Assembly: GCA_900764415.1 (NCBI GenBank)
Contig: CAAFOA010000074.1
Location: forward strand, 1 to 15,188
Length of the DNA: 15,188 nucleotides
Reading direction: 5' to 3'
Source: an uncultured Collinsella sp.
Lineage (GTDB): Bacteria; Actinomycetota; Coriobacteriia; Coriobacteriales; Coriobacteriaceae
Below are positions 1 through 6,669 of this stretch, one piece after another (positions within the stretch are counted from its first letter, which is position 1; the number at the start of each line of letters is the position of its first letter). The notes under the pieces are model-generated. The model made no database searches. It was given only the letters and a program-made list of their open reading frames with translations, and had not been told where the DNA came from. The position numbers and the translations under genes are program-made.

Positions 1-609
1 GCACGGGGATGAAGCTCGTGGGGATGACCATGCTCGCCGACGGCGGAAAGAGCTGCGGTAGCGGCACCAGCGACCAGGCGAAACCACCCACGAGCTGCGC
101 GGCGAGCGGGCAGAAGATGCCCGCGAGCATGCCGAGCCGCGCCGTGAGGAAGAGCCCTGCGGGGATCATCCACGCCGCGGTCACCGTGTTGGCGAGCGCG
201 CAGAGGAGCATCGTGAGCGTGCCCGCGGCCGTGAGGCCCTGCGAGGAGAACGCCGATCCCGCGAGGTAGATGCCGAAGACCACGAGGTTCGAGAGCGCGC
301 AGAGCGCGAGGCACCAGAGCGCCTTGGCCCACCAGGCGCTCCTAAGCGGGAAGCCCAGGCCCAGAAGCCCCCGCATCCGCGTGCGCGCGTCCGCCCGCGC
401 GACGCACGCCACCACGAGCGAGAGAGACACGGGCAGGAAGAGCGCGTACCAGTAGTTCCACGCGCTGAAGATCTGCACGCCCCGGTAGGGCATCGCGCCG
501 AGCAGCGGCATCGGCAGCGCCATGAGCACGGCCAGGCGAACCGGTGCCGCGTGGCGCGACTTCAGGGCCTCGGCGCGCAGGCCTGCGAGCAGGCCGCCTT
601 TCTCGCCCG

Positions 610-613
<4 letters not shown>
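1..613 (-). CDS. Lantibiotic-immunity-type ABC transporter permease, partial (3' end outside window)
   Basis: ABC-2 type membrane permease that works with the ATPase encoded just before it, probably expelling a lantibiotic-like peptide from the membrane. Translating the minus strand from the ATG at 613-611 gives 204 residues with no stop up to the window edge. A short basic N-terminus (MTGEKGGLLAGLRAEALKSR) is followed by hydrophobic spans near residues 25-40, 48-68, 86-108 and 121-170, in keeping with the usual six-helix layout of about 240 residues. The start overlaps the ATPase stop by ATGA, so the two are translationally coupled. Pairing with an E-loop ATPase suggests the LanE/MutE/EpiE class; the permease itself has no diagnostic motif I can point to. 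The C-terminus is not visible. Confidence 0.8.
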
Positions 614-1338
<725 letters not shown>

Positions 1339-1504
1339 GGGTTCGTCCTTTCTCTTCCGGGCGCGCGGGCCGAGTCGCCGTGCCCGCGTGCCTTACCTTT
1401 CGGGTTCACCATCCATGGTGGGGCGCGTTTCTAACGAAGCTGTAACGGCCGTTGGGCTCTTTTGGCGCCAGCCCTTTACGACCCGTACGCCACTCATGGT
1501 ATGT

Positions 1505-1516
1505 TTATCGCGATAA
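1505..1516. promoter_or_regulatory. Perfect 12-bp palindrome in divergent gap, candidate TetR operator
   Basis: TTATCGCGATAA is a perfect palindrome 17 bp before the tetR start codon and 166 bp from the ABC ATPase start, within the 195-bp divergent spacer. TetR proteins typically bind such palindromes in shared divergent regions. A second, weaker dyad CACCAT-CC-ATGGTG lies at 1407-1420. Binding is inferred, not shown. Confidence 0.45.
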
Positions 1517-1533
1517 CAAGGACGGAGGTGCCC

Positions 1534-1635
1534 GTGGCACGTAATAAGTACCCGGAGGAGACGGTCGAGAAGATTCTCGACGTTGCCGAGCGGCTCCTCG
1601 TGGAGCGCGGCTACGAGCACACCACGATGATCTGA
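1534..1635 (+). pseudogene. TetR-family regulator, 5' remnant only
   Basis: A GTG start with SD GGAGG 5 nt upstream opens a frame of 33 codons (MARNKYPEETVEKILDVAER, then LLVERGYEHTTMI) ending in TGA. This is the classic first two helices of a TetR DNA-binding domain, just before the recognition helix (normally ...TTIxDI...). A full TetR protein is about 190 residues, so over 80% is missing. The reading frame breaks where hsdS sequence begins, so the cause is a rearrangement, not a point mutation. It presumably once controlled the divergent ABC transporter. Confidence 0.75.
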
Positions 1636-1861
1636 AGAGCAATACGCTAAATCGAAAAAGGCAATCGAAGCCGCGCTTGTGGACTTATCGAGGGTCGAGA
1701 TTCCCGCCCCATCCATCGGCGCCCAGCAGAAGGTCGTCGACATCCTCGACCGCTTCGACTCCCTAACGAAATCGCTCACCGACGGTATCCCCGCCGAAAT
1801 CGAGGTACGCCGGGCGCAGTACGGGTACTACCGCGACCGCCTGCTCGACTTCCGAAACTAA
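1631..1861 (+). pseudogene. Type I restriction specificity subunit (HsdS), 3' remnant
   Basis: The frame is open from 1631 (in-frame TGA at 1628-1630) to the stop at 1859-1861, about 76 codons. It contains VEIPAPSIGAQQKVVDILDRF followed by DGIPAEIEVRRAQYGYYRDRLLDF. The IPxPxxxxQxxxVxILDRF helix and the PAEIExRRxQYxYYRDxLL tail are the conserved C-terminal region of HsdS specificity subunits. No RBS-led start exists for this piece: a GTG at 1679 is in frame but has no convincing SD. No hsdM, hsdR or target-recognition domain is present in the window, so it cannot work as a specificity subunit. Confidence 0.75.
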
Positions 1862-1870
1862 GCGAGAATA

Positions 1871-1919
1871 AGTTATCGGTACGCTTTTTTATAAAATGTA
1901 AAAAAGTACCCCTATAACT
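1871..1919. repeat. Imperfect inverted repeat upstream of the AAA/DUF4143 ATPase
   Basis: Three paired blocks in order: AGTTAT (1871-1876) with ATAACT (1914-1919), GGTAC (1878-1882) with GTACC (1906-1910), and TTTTTT (1885-1890) with AAAAAA (1900-1905), around a 9-nt loop. It could end hsdS-direction transcription (a T6 run inside the stem), or act as operator or leader for the ATPase starting 33 bp further on. It is strikingly AT-rich compared with its surroundings. Confidence 0.45.
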
Positions 1920-1940
1920 GATAAAATGGACACTGAAAAA

Positions 1941-1946
1941 AAGGGG
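1941..1946 (+). promoter_or_regulatory. Shine-Dalgarno that selects a TTG start at 1953
   Basis: AAGGGG lies 6 nt before TTG 1953, while the upstream in-frame ATG (1926) has no purine-rich site before it. Starting at TTG gives MRIYRREKYLKRM, close to how relatives of this ATPase family usually begin. Confidence 0.6.
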
Positions 1947-1952
1947 TGCATC

Positions 1953-3188
1953 TTGCGTATATACCGACGTGAAAAGTATCTGAAGCGAATGCGTGGTTTC
2001 TACCACGATGACGGGATGATCAAGGTGATCACCGGTGTTCGCAGATGCGGTAAATCCTGTCTCATGCAATCAATCGCAGACGAGCTTGTGGAATCCGGTG
2101 TAGCGAGCGACCACATCATCTATATCGACCTCGACTCACGGGAGAACAGGAAGGTCAAGACGACCGATGAGCTCGAAAATCTGATTGACATGTCGACCCC
2201 AGCAGACACTGAGGGGACGAAGTACCTCTTCATCGATGAGATTCAGAACGTAGAGGAATTCGAGCTGCTCATCAACGGCTACCGGACAGATGGCGGTTGG
2301 TCCATCTTCATTACCGGTTCGAATTCATATCTGCTTTCTGGGCAGCTTGTTACAAAGCTGACGGGTCGCTATATCGAGTTCGAGGTGTTCCCACTCGACT
2401 TTGCGGAATATATCGATATGAAGCGTTTTCTCGGCAAGCCTGTCAATGACGTTCTCGTGGGAGAGTTTACCGAGTACCTGACCCTTGGAGGATTTCCCAA
2501 AGCGTTGGAGTATGAGGGCGAGGATGAAAAGCGCACCTATATCAAGAGTGTTATTCATGAGATCTTTGAAAAGGACGTCAAACATTCGAACAAGATTAAG
2601 AATGTCTCGGTTTTCGATGCCGTCCAGACGTATCTCATCAACAACTTTGGTGCGCCGACGAACCTGAAGAACCTCCTTGCGTACTTCAATGATGTCGAGA
2701 AGATTCCCATCAAGCGCGAAACGCTCAATCGGTATATCCAGATTCTTGTTGACGCGAAGATCCTTTATCGCTGCTCGAGGTTCGATCTCAAGTCTCGGCG
2801 ATCGCTTATCCGCGAAGAGAAGTACTACCTGGCTGATCCCGGCTTCTATTTCGCCATGAACACGGATGCGAGGATTAACTACGGGCCGGCGTTGGAGAAC
2901 GTGCTCTACCTCTATCTTGCATCGCGCGGGTACGAGCTTTCTGTGGGCCGTATTGGGAAGCTCGAGTGTGACTTCATCGCTCGTAGGCGCAATGCTTACG
3001 CCTACATCCAGGTCTCTATGTCGATTGCCGACAGAGGCGTCGAGGAGCGCGAGTACAGGCCGTTCGGCCACATCAGGGATGGGTATCCGCGCTACTTGTT
3101 CACGCTTGATCCTCTATTGCAGGAGAGGGATGGCGTCAGGCACCTTAACATGGCGTCGTTTATGCAAGATGGCGGTGATCTTATTTGA
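1953..3188 (+). CDS. AAA-family ATPase with DUF4143 domain
   Basis: Cytoplasmic P-loop ATPase of the COG1373 type, 411 residues from the TTG start (420 from an in-frame ATG at 1926 that lacks an SD). Walker A GVRRCGKS is at 28-35 and Walker B YLFIDEIQ at 91-98; a sensor strand IFITGSNS lies around 118-125. The C-terminal half matches the DUF4143 pattern: a winged-helix-like stretch near 240-290, YYLADPGFYFA (291-301), and a degenerate PD-(D/E)XK-like core with LECDF (337-341) and YIQVSMS (351-357). These proteins are abundant in gut anaerobes; their cellular role is not settled. The gene appears to be alone, behind the hsdS remnant and ahead of a terminator. Base use is slightly less GC-rich than in the ABC genes, in line with an accessory gene. 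Confidence 0.85.
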   Translation: MRIYRREKYLKRMRGFYHDDGMIKVITGVRRCGKSCLMQSIADELVESGVASDHIIYIDLDSRENRKVKTTDELENLIDMSTPADTEGTKYLFIDEIQNVEEFELLINGYRTDGGWSIFITGSNSYLLSGQLVTKLTGRYIEFEVFPLDFAEYIDMKRFLGKPVNDVLVGEFTEYLTLGGFPKALEYEGEDEKRTYIKSVIHEIFEKDVKHSNKIKNVSVFDAVQTYLINNFGAPTNLKNLLAYFNDVEKIPIKRETLNRYIQILVDAKILYRCSRFDLKSRRSLIREEKYYLADPGFYFAMNTDARINYGPALENVLYLYLASRGYELSVGRIGKLECDFIARRRNAYAYIQVSMSIADRGVEEREYRPFGHIRDGYPRYLFTLDPLLQERDGVRHLNMASFMQDGGDLI

Positions 3189-3291
3189 GCGGCGGCCAGA
3201 TTCTTTTGCTCCCTAGTGCGCAAACAGTGCGGGCATCAAATGAGGACCATTGCCTCACATAGAATCGATAGATTGAGGACTTGTTTTGATG

Positions 3292-3320
3292 TTGACAAGC
3301 TTTTGGCCAGTGACTCCTAT
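3292..3320 (+). promoter_or_regulatory. Possible promoter with consensus -35 just before a terminator
   Basis: TTGACA (3292-3297) is a perfect -35. After a 17-bp spacer comes TCCTAT (3315-3320), a poor -10 (3 of 6). If used, transcription would start near 3327 and end at the hairpin 20 nt on, giving an RNA of about 55 nt. The weak -10 keeps confidence low. Confidence 0.25.
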
Positions 3321-3346
3321 TGCCGAGTGGGAATAGCGGAAATAAC

Positions 3347-3382
3347 AGCCTCCGGACCTTTTGGTTCGGAGGCTTTCTTTTT
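3347..3382 (+). terminator. Rho-independent terminator
   Basis: A 12-bp stem pairs AGCCTCCGGACC (3347-3358) with GGTTCGGAGGCT (3363-3374), with one G-U pair, a TTTT loop and a following TTCTTTTT tract. It is the clearest intrinsic terminator in the window and points along the plus strand, about 160 bp after the ATPase stop. On the minus strand the tail is only GTTATTT, so it would end merR transcription poorly. Confidence 0.85.
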
Positions 3383-3434
3383 CGTTCTGTTCGGAAGGAG
3401 CTCCTTGCCAGAGTCCCATGGATAGCGAACGGCT

Positions 3435-3875
3435 TTATCGAGCGTGTGCGTTTTCGTAGGCGCCTTTGATTTCTTCCGGCAAATTGTCGGGAATCAGCGT
3501 CTCCAGCCTATCCTCGCTGCCATCTTGAATCGCTTGCTCGTAGTACCAGCATTTGAACTTTAACATGTCCAGGGCACGGTTCATCTTCGCGATCTCCGAC
3601 TCCATGTGGGCCTTCCGCTCCTCGAACATGGCCTTGCGCTGGGGGTATGTTGATGGACCCTCTGCACACCATTTCATGTACAGACGGATGTCCTTGATCT
3701 CCATTCCCGCCTTCTTCAGGCATTCGATGACCCGAAGCGCCTCGAGTTCCGTATCGCCGAATCGGCGAATGCCGGACGTCCGCTCCAGCCCCGGGAACAA
3801 TCCCTGCTTGTCGTAATACCGCAGCGTTGAGGCGGGCAAGCCGAACATTTCCGCCACCTGTCCGATTGTGTACAT
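3435..3875 (-). CDS. MerR-family transcriptional regulator (AdhR-like)
   Basis: DNA-binding regulator of 146 residues. The N-terminus YTIGQVAEMFGLPASTLRYY (2-21) is the MerR winged helix-turn-helix, followed by the wing RTSGIRRF (32-39) and the second helix pair ELEALRVIECLKKAGMEIKD (43-62). Residues ~80-115 form the dimerising coiled coil. Cysteines sit at 52, 70 and 109. A cysteine at about position 52 (ECLKKAGM) is, as I recall, the electrophile-sensing residue of B. subtilis AdhR/YraB. There is no C-terminal metal-site cysteine cluster as in heavy-metal MerR proteins. SD GGAGG precedes the ATG by 4 nt. It diverges from the CMD-cupin/hydrolase operon and probably activates it through the dyad at 3910-3929, which also overlaps its own likely promoter. 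Confidence 0.88.
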   Translation of the reverse strand: MYTIGQVAEMFGLPASTLRYYDKQGLFPGLERTSGIRRFGDTELEALRVIECLKKAGMEIKDIRLYMKWCAEGPSTYPQRKAMFEERKAHMESEIAKMNRALDMLKFKCWYYEQAIQDGSEDRLETLIPDNLPEEIKGAYENAHAR

Positions 3876-3906
3876 GGCCCCTCCGAATAAATCTCGAATT
3901 CATTCC

Positions 3907-3937
3907 TTGACCTAAAGTCAGGTTTAGGTATTACCTT
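3907..3937 (+). promoter_or_regulatory. MerR-type promoter with operator dyad inside a long spacer
   Basis: The -35 TTGACC (3907-3912) and a candidate -10 TACCTT (3932-3937) are separated by 19 bp, the overlong spacer typical of MerR-activated promoters. A perfect 7-bp inverted repeat ACCTAAA (3910-3916) and TTTAGGT (3923-3929) lies between them. On the minus strand TTGACG (3949-3944) and TAAACC (3926-3921), 17 bp apart, could be the merR promoter, so one MerR dimer would touch both promoters. Confidence 0.65.
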
Positions 3938-3980
3938 CATTCTCGTCAATACAAATCGGTAGCGCAAGGGGTGGTCCGTA

Positions 3981-4079
3981 ATGGGCAAAACGGTTTTCGC
4001 CGGCGGCGTGAACGGTGTGGGCGATATCGCCGGGCATCCCGCTCTGGAACAGGCGCAACGAATGGGCATGGAAATCTAG
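3981..4079 (+). pseudogene. 32-codon ORF, probable C-terminal remnant of a flavodoxin-family protein
   Basis: ATG 3981 follows AAGGGG by 9 nt and runs 32 codons to TAG. The peptide starts MGKTVFAGGVNGVGD and ends with GHPALEQAQRMGMEI. The ending GDIxGHPALxxAxxMG resembles, from memory, the last helix of NADPH-dependent FMN reductase/flavodoxin-family proteins, which are about 170-200 residues long. Everything between a plausible start and this tail would be missing, with the frame kept. It is the first ORF behind the MerR-type promoter, ~37 nt after the inferred transcript start. It could instead be a short leader peptide; the family match is unverified. Confidence 0.4.
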
Positions 4080-4122
4080 GCGGGCTACTTAACCGCGTGG
4101 AGGCAGATTCGTGTCCAGAACC

Positions 4123-4142
4123 ATCGATAGGAGGAAATCGAT
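4123..4142 (+). promoter_or_regulatory. RBS held in the loop of a small hairpin
   Basis: ATCGAT (4123-4128) and ATCGAT (4137-4142) can pair around the 8-nt loop AGGAGGAA, which carries the full SD of the next gene. The SD supports ATG 4144 as the start over the upstream in-frame GTG at 4111. Confidence 0.4.
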
Positions 4143-4143
4143 C

Positions 4144-4911
4144 ATGGCAATTAAGCAGACGGCGGGCAGAGATGCCCTGGGGGACTTTGCCCCCAAATTC
4201 GCACAGCTCAATGACGATGTGCTGTTCGGCGAGGTGTGGAGTCGAGAAGACGGGCTTTCCCTTCGAGACCGCAGCGTGGTGACGGTTGTGGCCCTGATGG
4301 CGCAGGGACTGACGGACTCCTCGTTCCAATATCATCTGATGTCCGCAAAGAACAACGGGGTGACCAGGGCTGAGATAGCGGAAATCCTTACGCATGCGGC
4401 GTTTTATGCGGGATGGCCCAAGGCATGGGCGGCCTTCCGCATGGCGAAGGAGGTCTGGGCGGACGAGGACGACGGCGCCGACGCAAAGGCCCGACACCAA
4501 AACGAGATGGCCTTTCCTATCGGTGCCCCCAACGACGCATTTGCGAAGTACTTTATCGGGCAAAGCTACCTCGCGCCCCTTTCCACCGAGCAGGTCGGCG
4601 TCTACAACGTGACGTTCGAGCCCGGCTGCCGCAACAACTGGCACGTCCATCACGCCAAAAACGGCGGCGGACAGATCCTCGTCTGCGTGGCCGGTCGAGG
4701 GTTTTACCAGGAATGGGGCAAACCGGCACAAGAGCTGTGCCCTGGCGATGTAGTAAATATTCCCGCGGGCGTAAAGCACTGGCACGGTGCGGCGCCCGAC
4801 AGCTGGTTCTCCCATCTCGCAGTGGAGGTTCCGGGCGAGGAGGCCTCCAACGAGTGGTTGGAGCCCGTGGACGACGAGCAATACCTTAAAGCGACTGACA
4901 AGGAGGCTTAA
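4144..4911 (+). CDS. Carboxymuconolactone decarboxylase-like / cupin fusion protein
   Basis: 255-residue two-domain soluble protein. Residues ~15-105 form a carboxymuconolactone decarboxylase (CMD) domain with the typical LSLRDRSVVTVVALMAQG and NGVTRAEIAEILTHAAFYAG (71-90). It has no CxxC pair, so it is not an AhpD-type peroxidase helper. Residues ~130-235 form a cupin: metal motif WHVHH (166-170) with H167 and H169, and the second motif PGDVVNIPAGVKHWH (200-214). The usual cupin glutamate after HxH is replaced by Q177. The start is fixed by AGGAGG 9 nt upstream. It ends 2 nt before the hydrolase start, so the two are co-translated. Such CMD-cupin fusions commonly sit near flavoproteins and hydrolases; the substrate is unknown, with a role in processing reactive carbonyl or ring-cleavage compounds inferred from MerR control. 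Confidence 0.85.
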   Translation: MAIKQTAGRDALGDFAPKFAQLNDDVLFGEVWSREDGLSLRDRSVVTVVALMAQGLTDSSFQYHLMSAKNNGVTRAEIAEILTHAAFYAGWPKAWAAFRMAKEVWADEDDGADAKARHQNEMAFPIGAPNDAFAKYFIGQSYLAPLSTEQVGVYNVTFEPGCRNNWHVHHAKNGGGQILVCVAGRGFYQEWGKPAQELCPGDVVNIPAGVKHWHGAAPDSWFSHLAVEVPGEEASNEWLEPVDDEQYLKATDKEA

Positions 4912-4913
4912 GC

Positions 4914-5885
4914 ATGGAGCAGTTGAAACTGACGCAGGAATGGGACAAGGTGTTCCCCAAAAACGACAAGGTTGAGCACAGCAAGGCGACCTTCCACAAC
5001 CGCTACGGCATCACGCTGGCTGCCGACGTGTACGTGCCCAAGAACGCGGAAGGCAAGCTGCCCGCTATCGCCGTCAGCGGTCCGTTTGGCGCGGTGAAGG
5101 AGCAGTCCTCCGGTCTGTACGCGCAGAAAATGGCGGAGCTGGGCTTTTTCGCAATTGCCTTTGACCCGTCCTATACCGGCGAGAGCGGCGGCACGCCTCG
5201 CTATGTAGCATCCCCGGACATCAACACCGAGGACTTCTGCGCAGCGGTGGACTTCCTCTCGGTACAGGAAAACGTCGATTCAGGGCGCATCGGCATCATC
5301 GGCATCTGCGGTTGGGGCGGCATGGCAGTCAATGCGGCGGCCATCGACACCCGTATCAAGGCTACTGCGGCTATGACCATGTACGATATGACCCGCGTGA
5401 CCGCAAACGGCTATTTTGACGCCGAGGATTCCGAGCAGGCGCGCTTTGAAAAGCGGAAAGCGCTGAACGCGCAGCGCACCGAGGACTATAAAAACGGCAG
5501 CAATGCGCTGGTGGGCGGCGTGGTCGATCCATTACCGGAGGATGCGCCGCAGTTTTTAGCGGACTATTACGCCTACTACAAAACTCCGCGAGGCTACCAT
5601 CCCCGCAGCCTGAACTCCAACGGTGGCTGGAATGTGACGTCCTCGCTGTCGTTCCTGAATATGCCGATTTTGCAATACAGCAGCGAAATTCGCTCTGCGG
5701 TACTGCTGGTGCATGGCGAGAAGGCGCACTCCCGTTATTTCAGCGAAACCGCGTACAACAAGCTGACGGGGGACAACAAGGAATTGTTCATTATCCCCGG
5801 CGCCAGCCATACCGACCTCTACGATCAGATGGATATCATTCCGTTTGAAAAGCTGAAGGCGTTCTTTGAGGAATACCTGAAATAA
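4914..5885 (+). CDS. Alpha/beta hydrolase, dienelactone-hydrolase-like
   Basis: 323-residue cytoplasmic hydrolase with no signal peptide. The nucleophile elbow reads GICGWGG (130-136), giving Cys132 where most relatives have serine, as in dienelactone hydrolases; W134 sits where the related GICASGG form has serine. Acid and base candidates are E269 (VHGEKAHSRYF) and H299 (PGASHTDLYD). The oxyanion region is AVSGPFGAVKEQSSGLYA (53-70). SD AAGGAGG lies inside the end of the upstream CMD-cupin gene and the start is 2 nt after that stop. It probably cleaves an ester, lactone or thioester generated in the same pathway; the exact substrate cannot be read from sequence. Confidence 0.85.
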   Translation: MEQLKLTQEWDKVFPKNDKVEHSKATFHNRYGITLAADVYVPKNAEGKLPAIAVSGPFGAVKEQSSGLYAQKMAELGFFAIAFDPSYTGESGGTPRYVASPDINTEDFCAAVDFLSVQENVDSGRIGIIGICGWGGMAVNAAAIDTRIKATAAMTMYDMTRVTANGYFDAEDSEQARFEKRKALNAQRTEDYKNGSNALVGGVVDPLPEDAPQFLADYYAYYKTPRGYHPRSLNSNGGWNVTSSLSFLNMPILQYSSEIRSAVLLVHGEKAHSRYFSETAYNKLTGDNKELFIIPGASHTDLYDQMDIIPFEKLKAFFEEYLK

Positions 5886-5970
5886 GCGTGTATTGATTTA
5901 ATGCCAGGTCTCCAGCAACGATTCTTCTAAAGAGTGGGAGTAGCTGAAACGAGGCGATTGAATAACTCCA

Positions 5971-6013
5971 TTCGTTTTGGTTACAACGAAATGTGTGCCG
6001 CGCGTCTGCGGCA
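5971..6013 (+). promoter_or_regulatory. Two short dyads ahead of the flavoprotein gene
   Basis: TTCGTT (5971-5976) and AACGAA (5985-5990) form a perfect 6-bp inverted repeat that lies inside a weak promoter-like pair (TTGAAT and TTACAA, 17 bp apart). A second hairpin, TGCCGC (5996-6001) with GCGGCA (6008-6013), sits just before the SD. There is no U-tract, so this is not a terminator. I see no clear terminator between the hydrolase (end 5885) and here, so read-through from the MerR operon is possible. Confidence 0.3.
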
Positions 6014-6031
6014 TGAAGAAGGGAGATTTCT

Positions 6032-6562
6032 ATGAATATCGTTGTGTTGAGTGGTAGCCCGCGCAAGGGTGCCAATACCGACACCATGGTCGAGGCATTT
6101 GCCGAGACCGCGCGCGAGGCCGGCCATACGGTCGAGGTCGTCCGCGTTGCCGGCAAAAAGATTGCTGGTTGTCTGGGATGTCAGTACTGCTTTACCCATG
6201 AGGGCACCTGTGTGCAGACGGATGACATGGCCGATGTGATCGAGTCGCTGAAAGGCGCCGATATGGTTGTCTTCGCTTCGCCTATCTACTGGTTTGATAT
6301 CACTGCGCAGGAGAAGGCCGCCATCGACCGCCTGTACGCCTTCGGTGCTACGGGCTTCCCGTTCACCAAGACGGCCCTTTTGCTCGATAGCCACAGCGAG
6401 GGCGTCTATGATGCAGCGATCGCTATGTACAAGTCAACTTGCGCATACTGCAAGTGGGAGGACCAGGGCATTGTCACCATCAACGGTATGACCGAGCGCG
6501 ACAGCATGGCATCGTCGCCCAAGTTGAAAGAGGTGCGAGAGCTCGCTCGCAAGCTCGCCTAA
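6032..6562 (+). CDS. NAD(P)H-dependent FMN reductase / iron-sulfur-type flavoprotein
   Basis: 176-residue flavodoxin-fold protein. GSPRKGANT (8-16) is the FMN-phosphate loop and ASPIYWF is the isoalloxazine-binding loop. Four cysteines are clustered in CLGCQYCF...GTC (47, 50, 53 and 60), the compact motif of the iron-sulfur flavoprotein (Isf) family; whether it binds a 4Fe-4S cluster here is inferred. SD AAGGGAG precedes the ATG. It likely reduces quinones or other electrophiles with FMN, fitting the adjacent MerR/CMD-cupin/hydrolase set, 146 bp downstream of them. The stop codon TAA is also the outer edge of the inverted repeat at 6560-6652; the end ARKLA looks natural, so truncation is not evident. 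Confidence 0.88.
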   Translation: MNIVVLSGSPRKGANTDTMVEAFAETAREAGHTVEVVRVAGKKIAGCLGCQYCFTHEGTCVQTDDMADVIESLKGADMVVFASPIYWFDITAQEKAAIDRLYAFGATGFPFTKTALLLDSHSEGVYDAAIAMYKSTCAYCKWEDQGIVTINGMTERDSMASSPKLKEVRELARKLA

Positions 6563-6652
6563 GGACAAGAAGAACGCATGGCAATCAGCGTTGGCGGAAA
6601 GCCTACTTCCCTTACCAAGAGGATTACTGATTGCCATGCGTTGATGTCCTTA
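6560..6652. repeat. 93-bp TA-flanked inverted repeat, MITE-like
   Basis: A perfect 16-bp inverted repeat AACGCATGGCAATCAG (6573-6588) with CTGATTGCCATGCGTT (6627-6642) encloses 38 bp. An outer 8-bp arm TAAGGACA (6560-6567) pairs with TGTCCTTA (6645-6652), offset by 5 nt against 2 nt. The outermost bases are TA on each side, the target duplication expected of IS630/Tc1-type elements. It lies between convergent genes and has no U-tract. It could instead be a convergent terminator or an RNA hairpin. Confidence 0.55.
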
Positions 6653-6669
6653 TGGACAATCTCCGCATG

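Noticed and set aside
3241..3278. Riboswitch or T-box leader ahead of the terminator at 3347
   Set aside because: The alternating TGAGG/CCTCA blocks are only 5 bp, no specifier or conserved aptamer core is visible, and no gene follows the terminator on the plus strand.
3946..4881. 311-codon minus-strand open frame opposite the CMD-cupin gene
   Set aside because: The plus strand has the domains, SD and operon spacing; the minus frame has no recognisable motif and would run over the MerR-type promoter.
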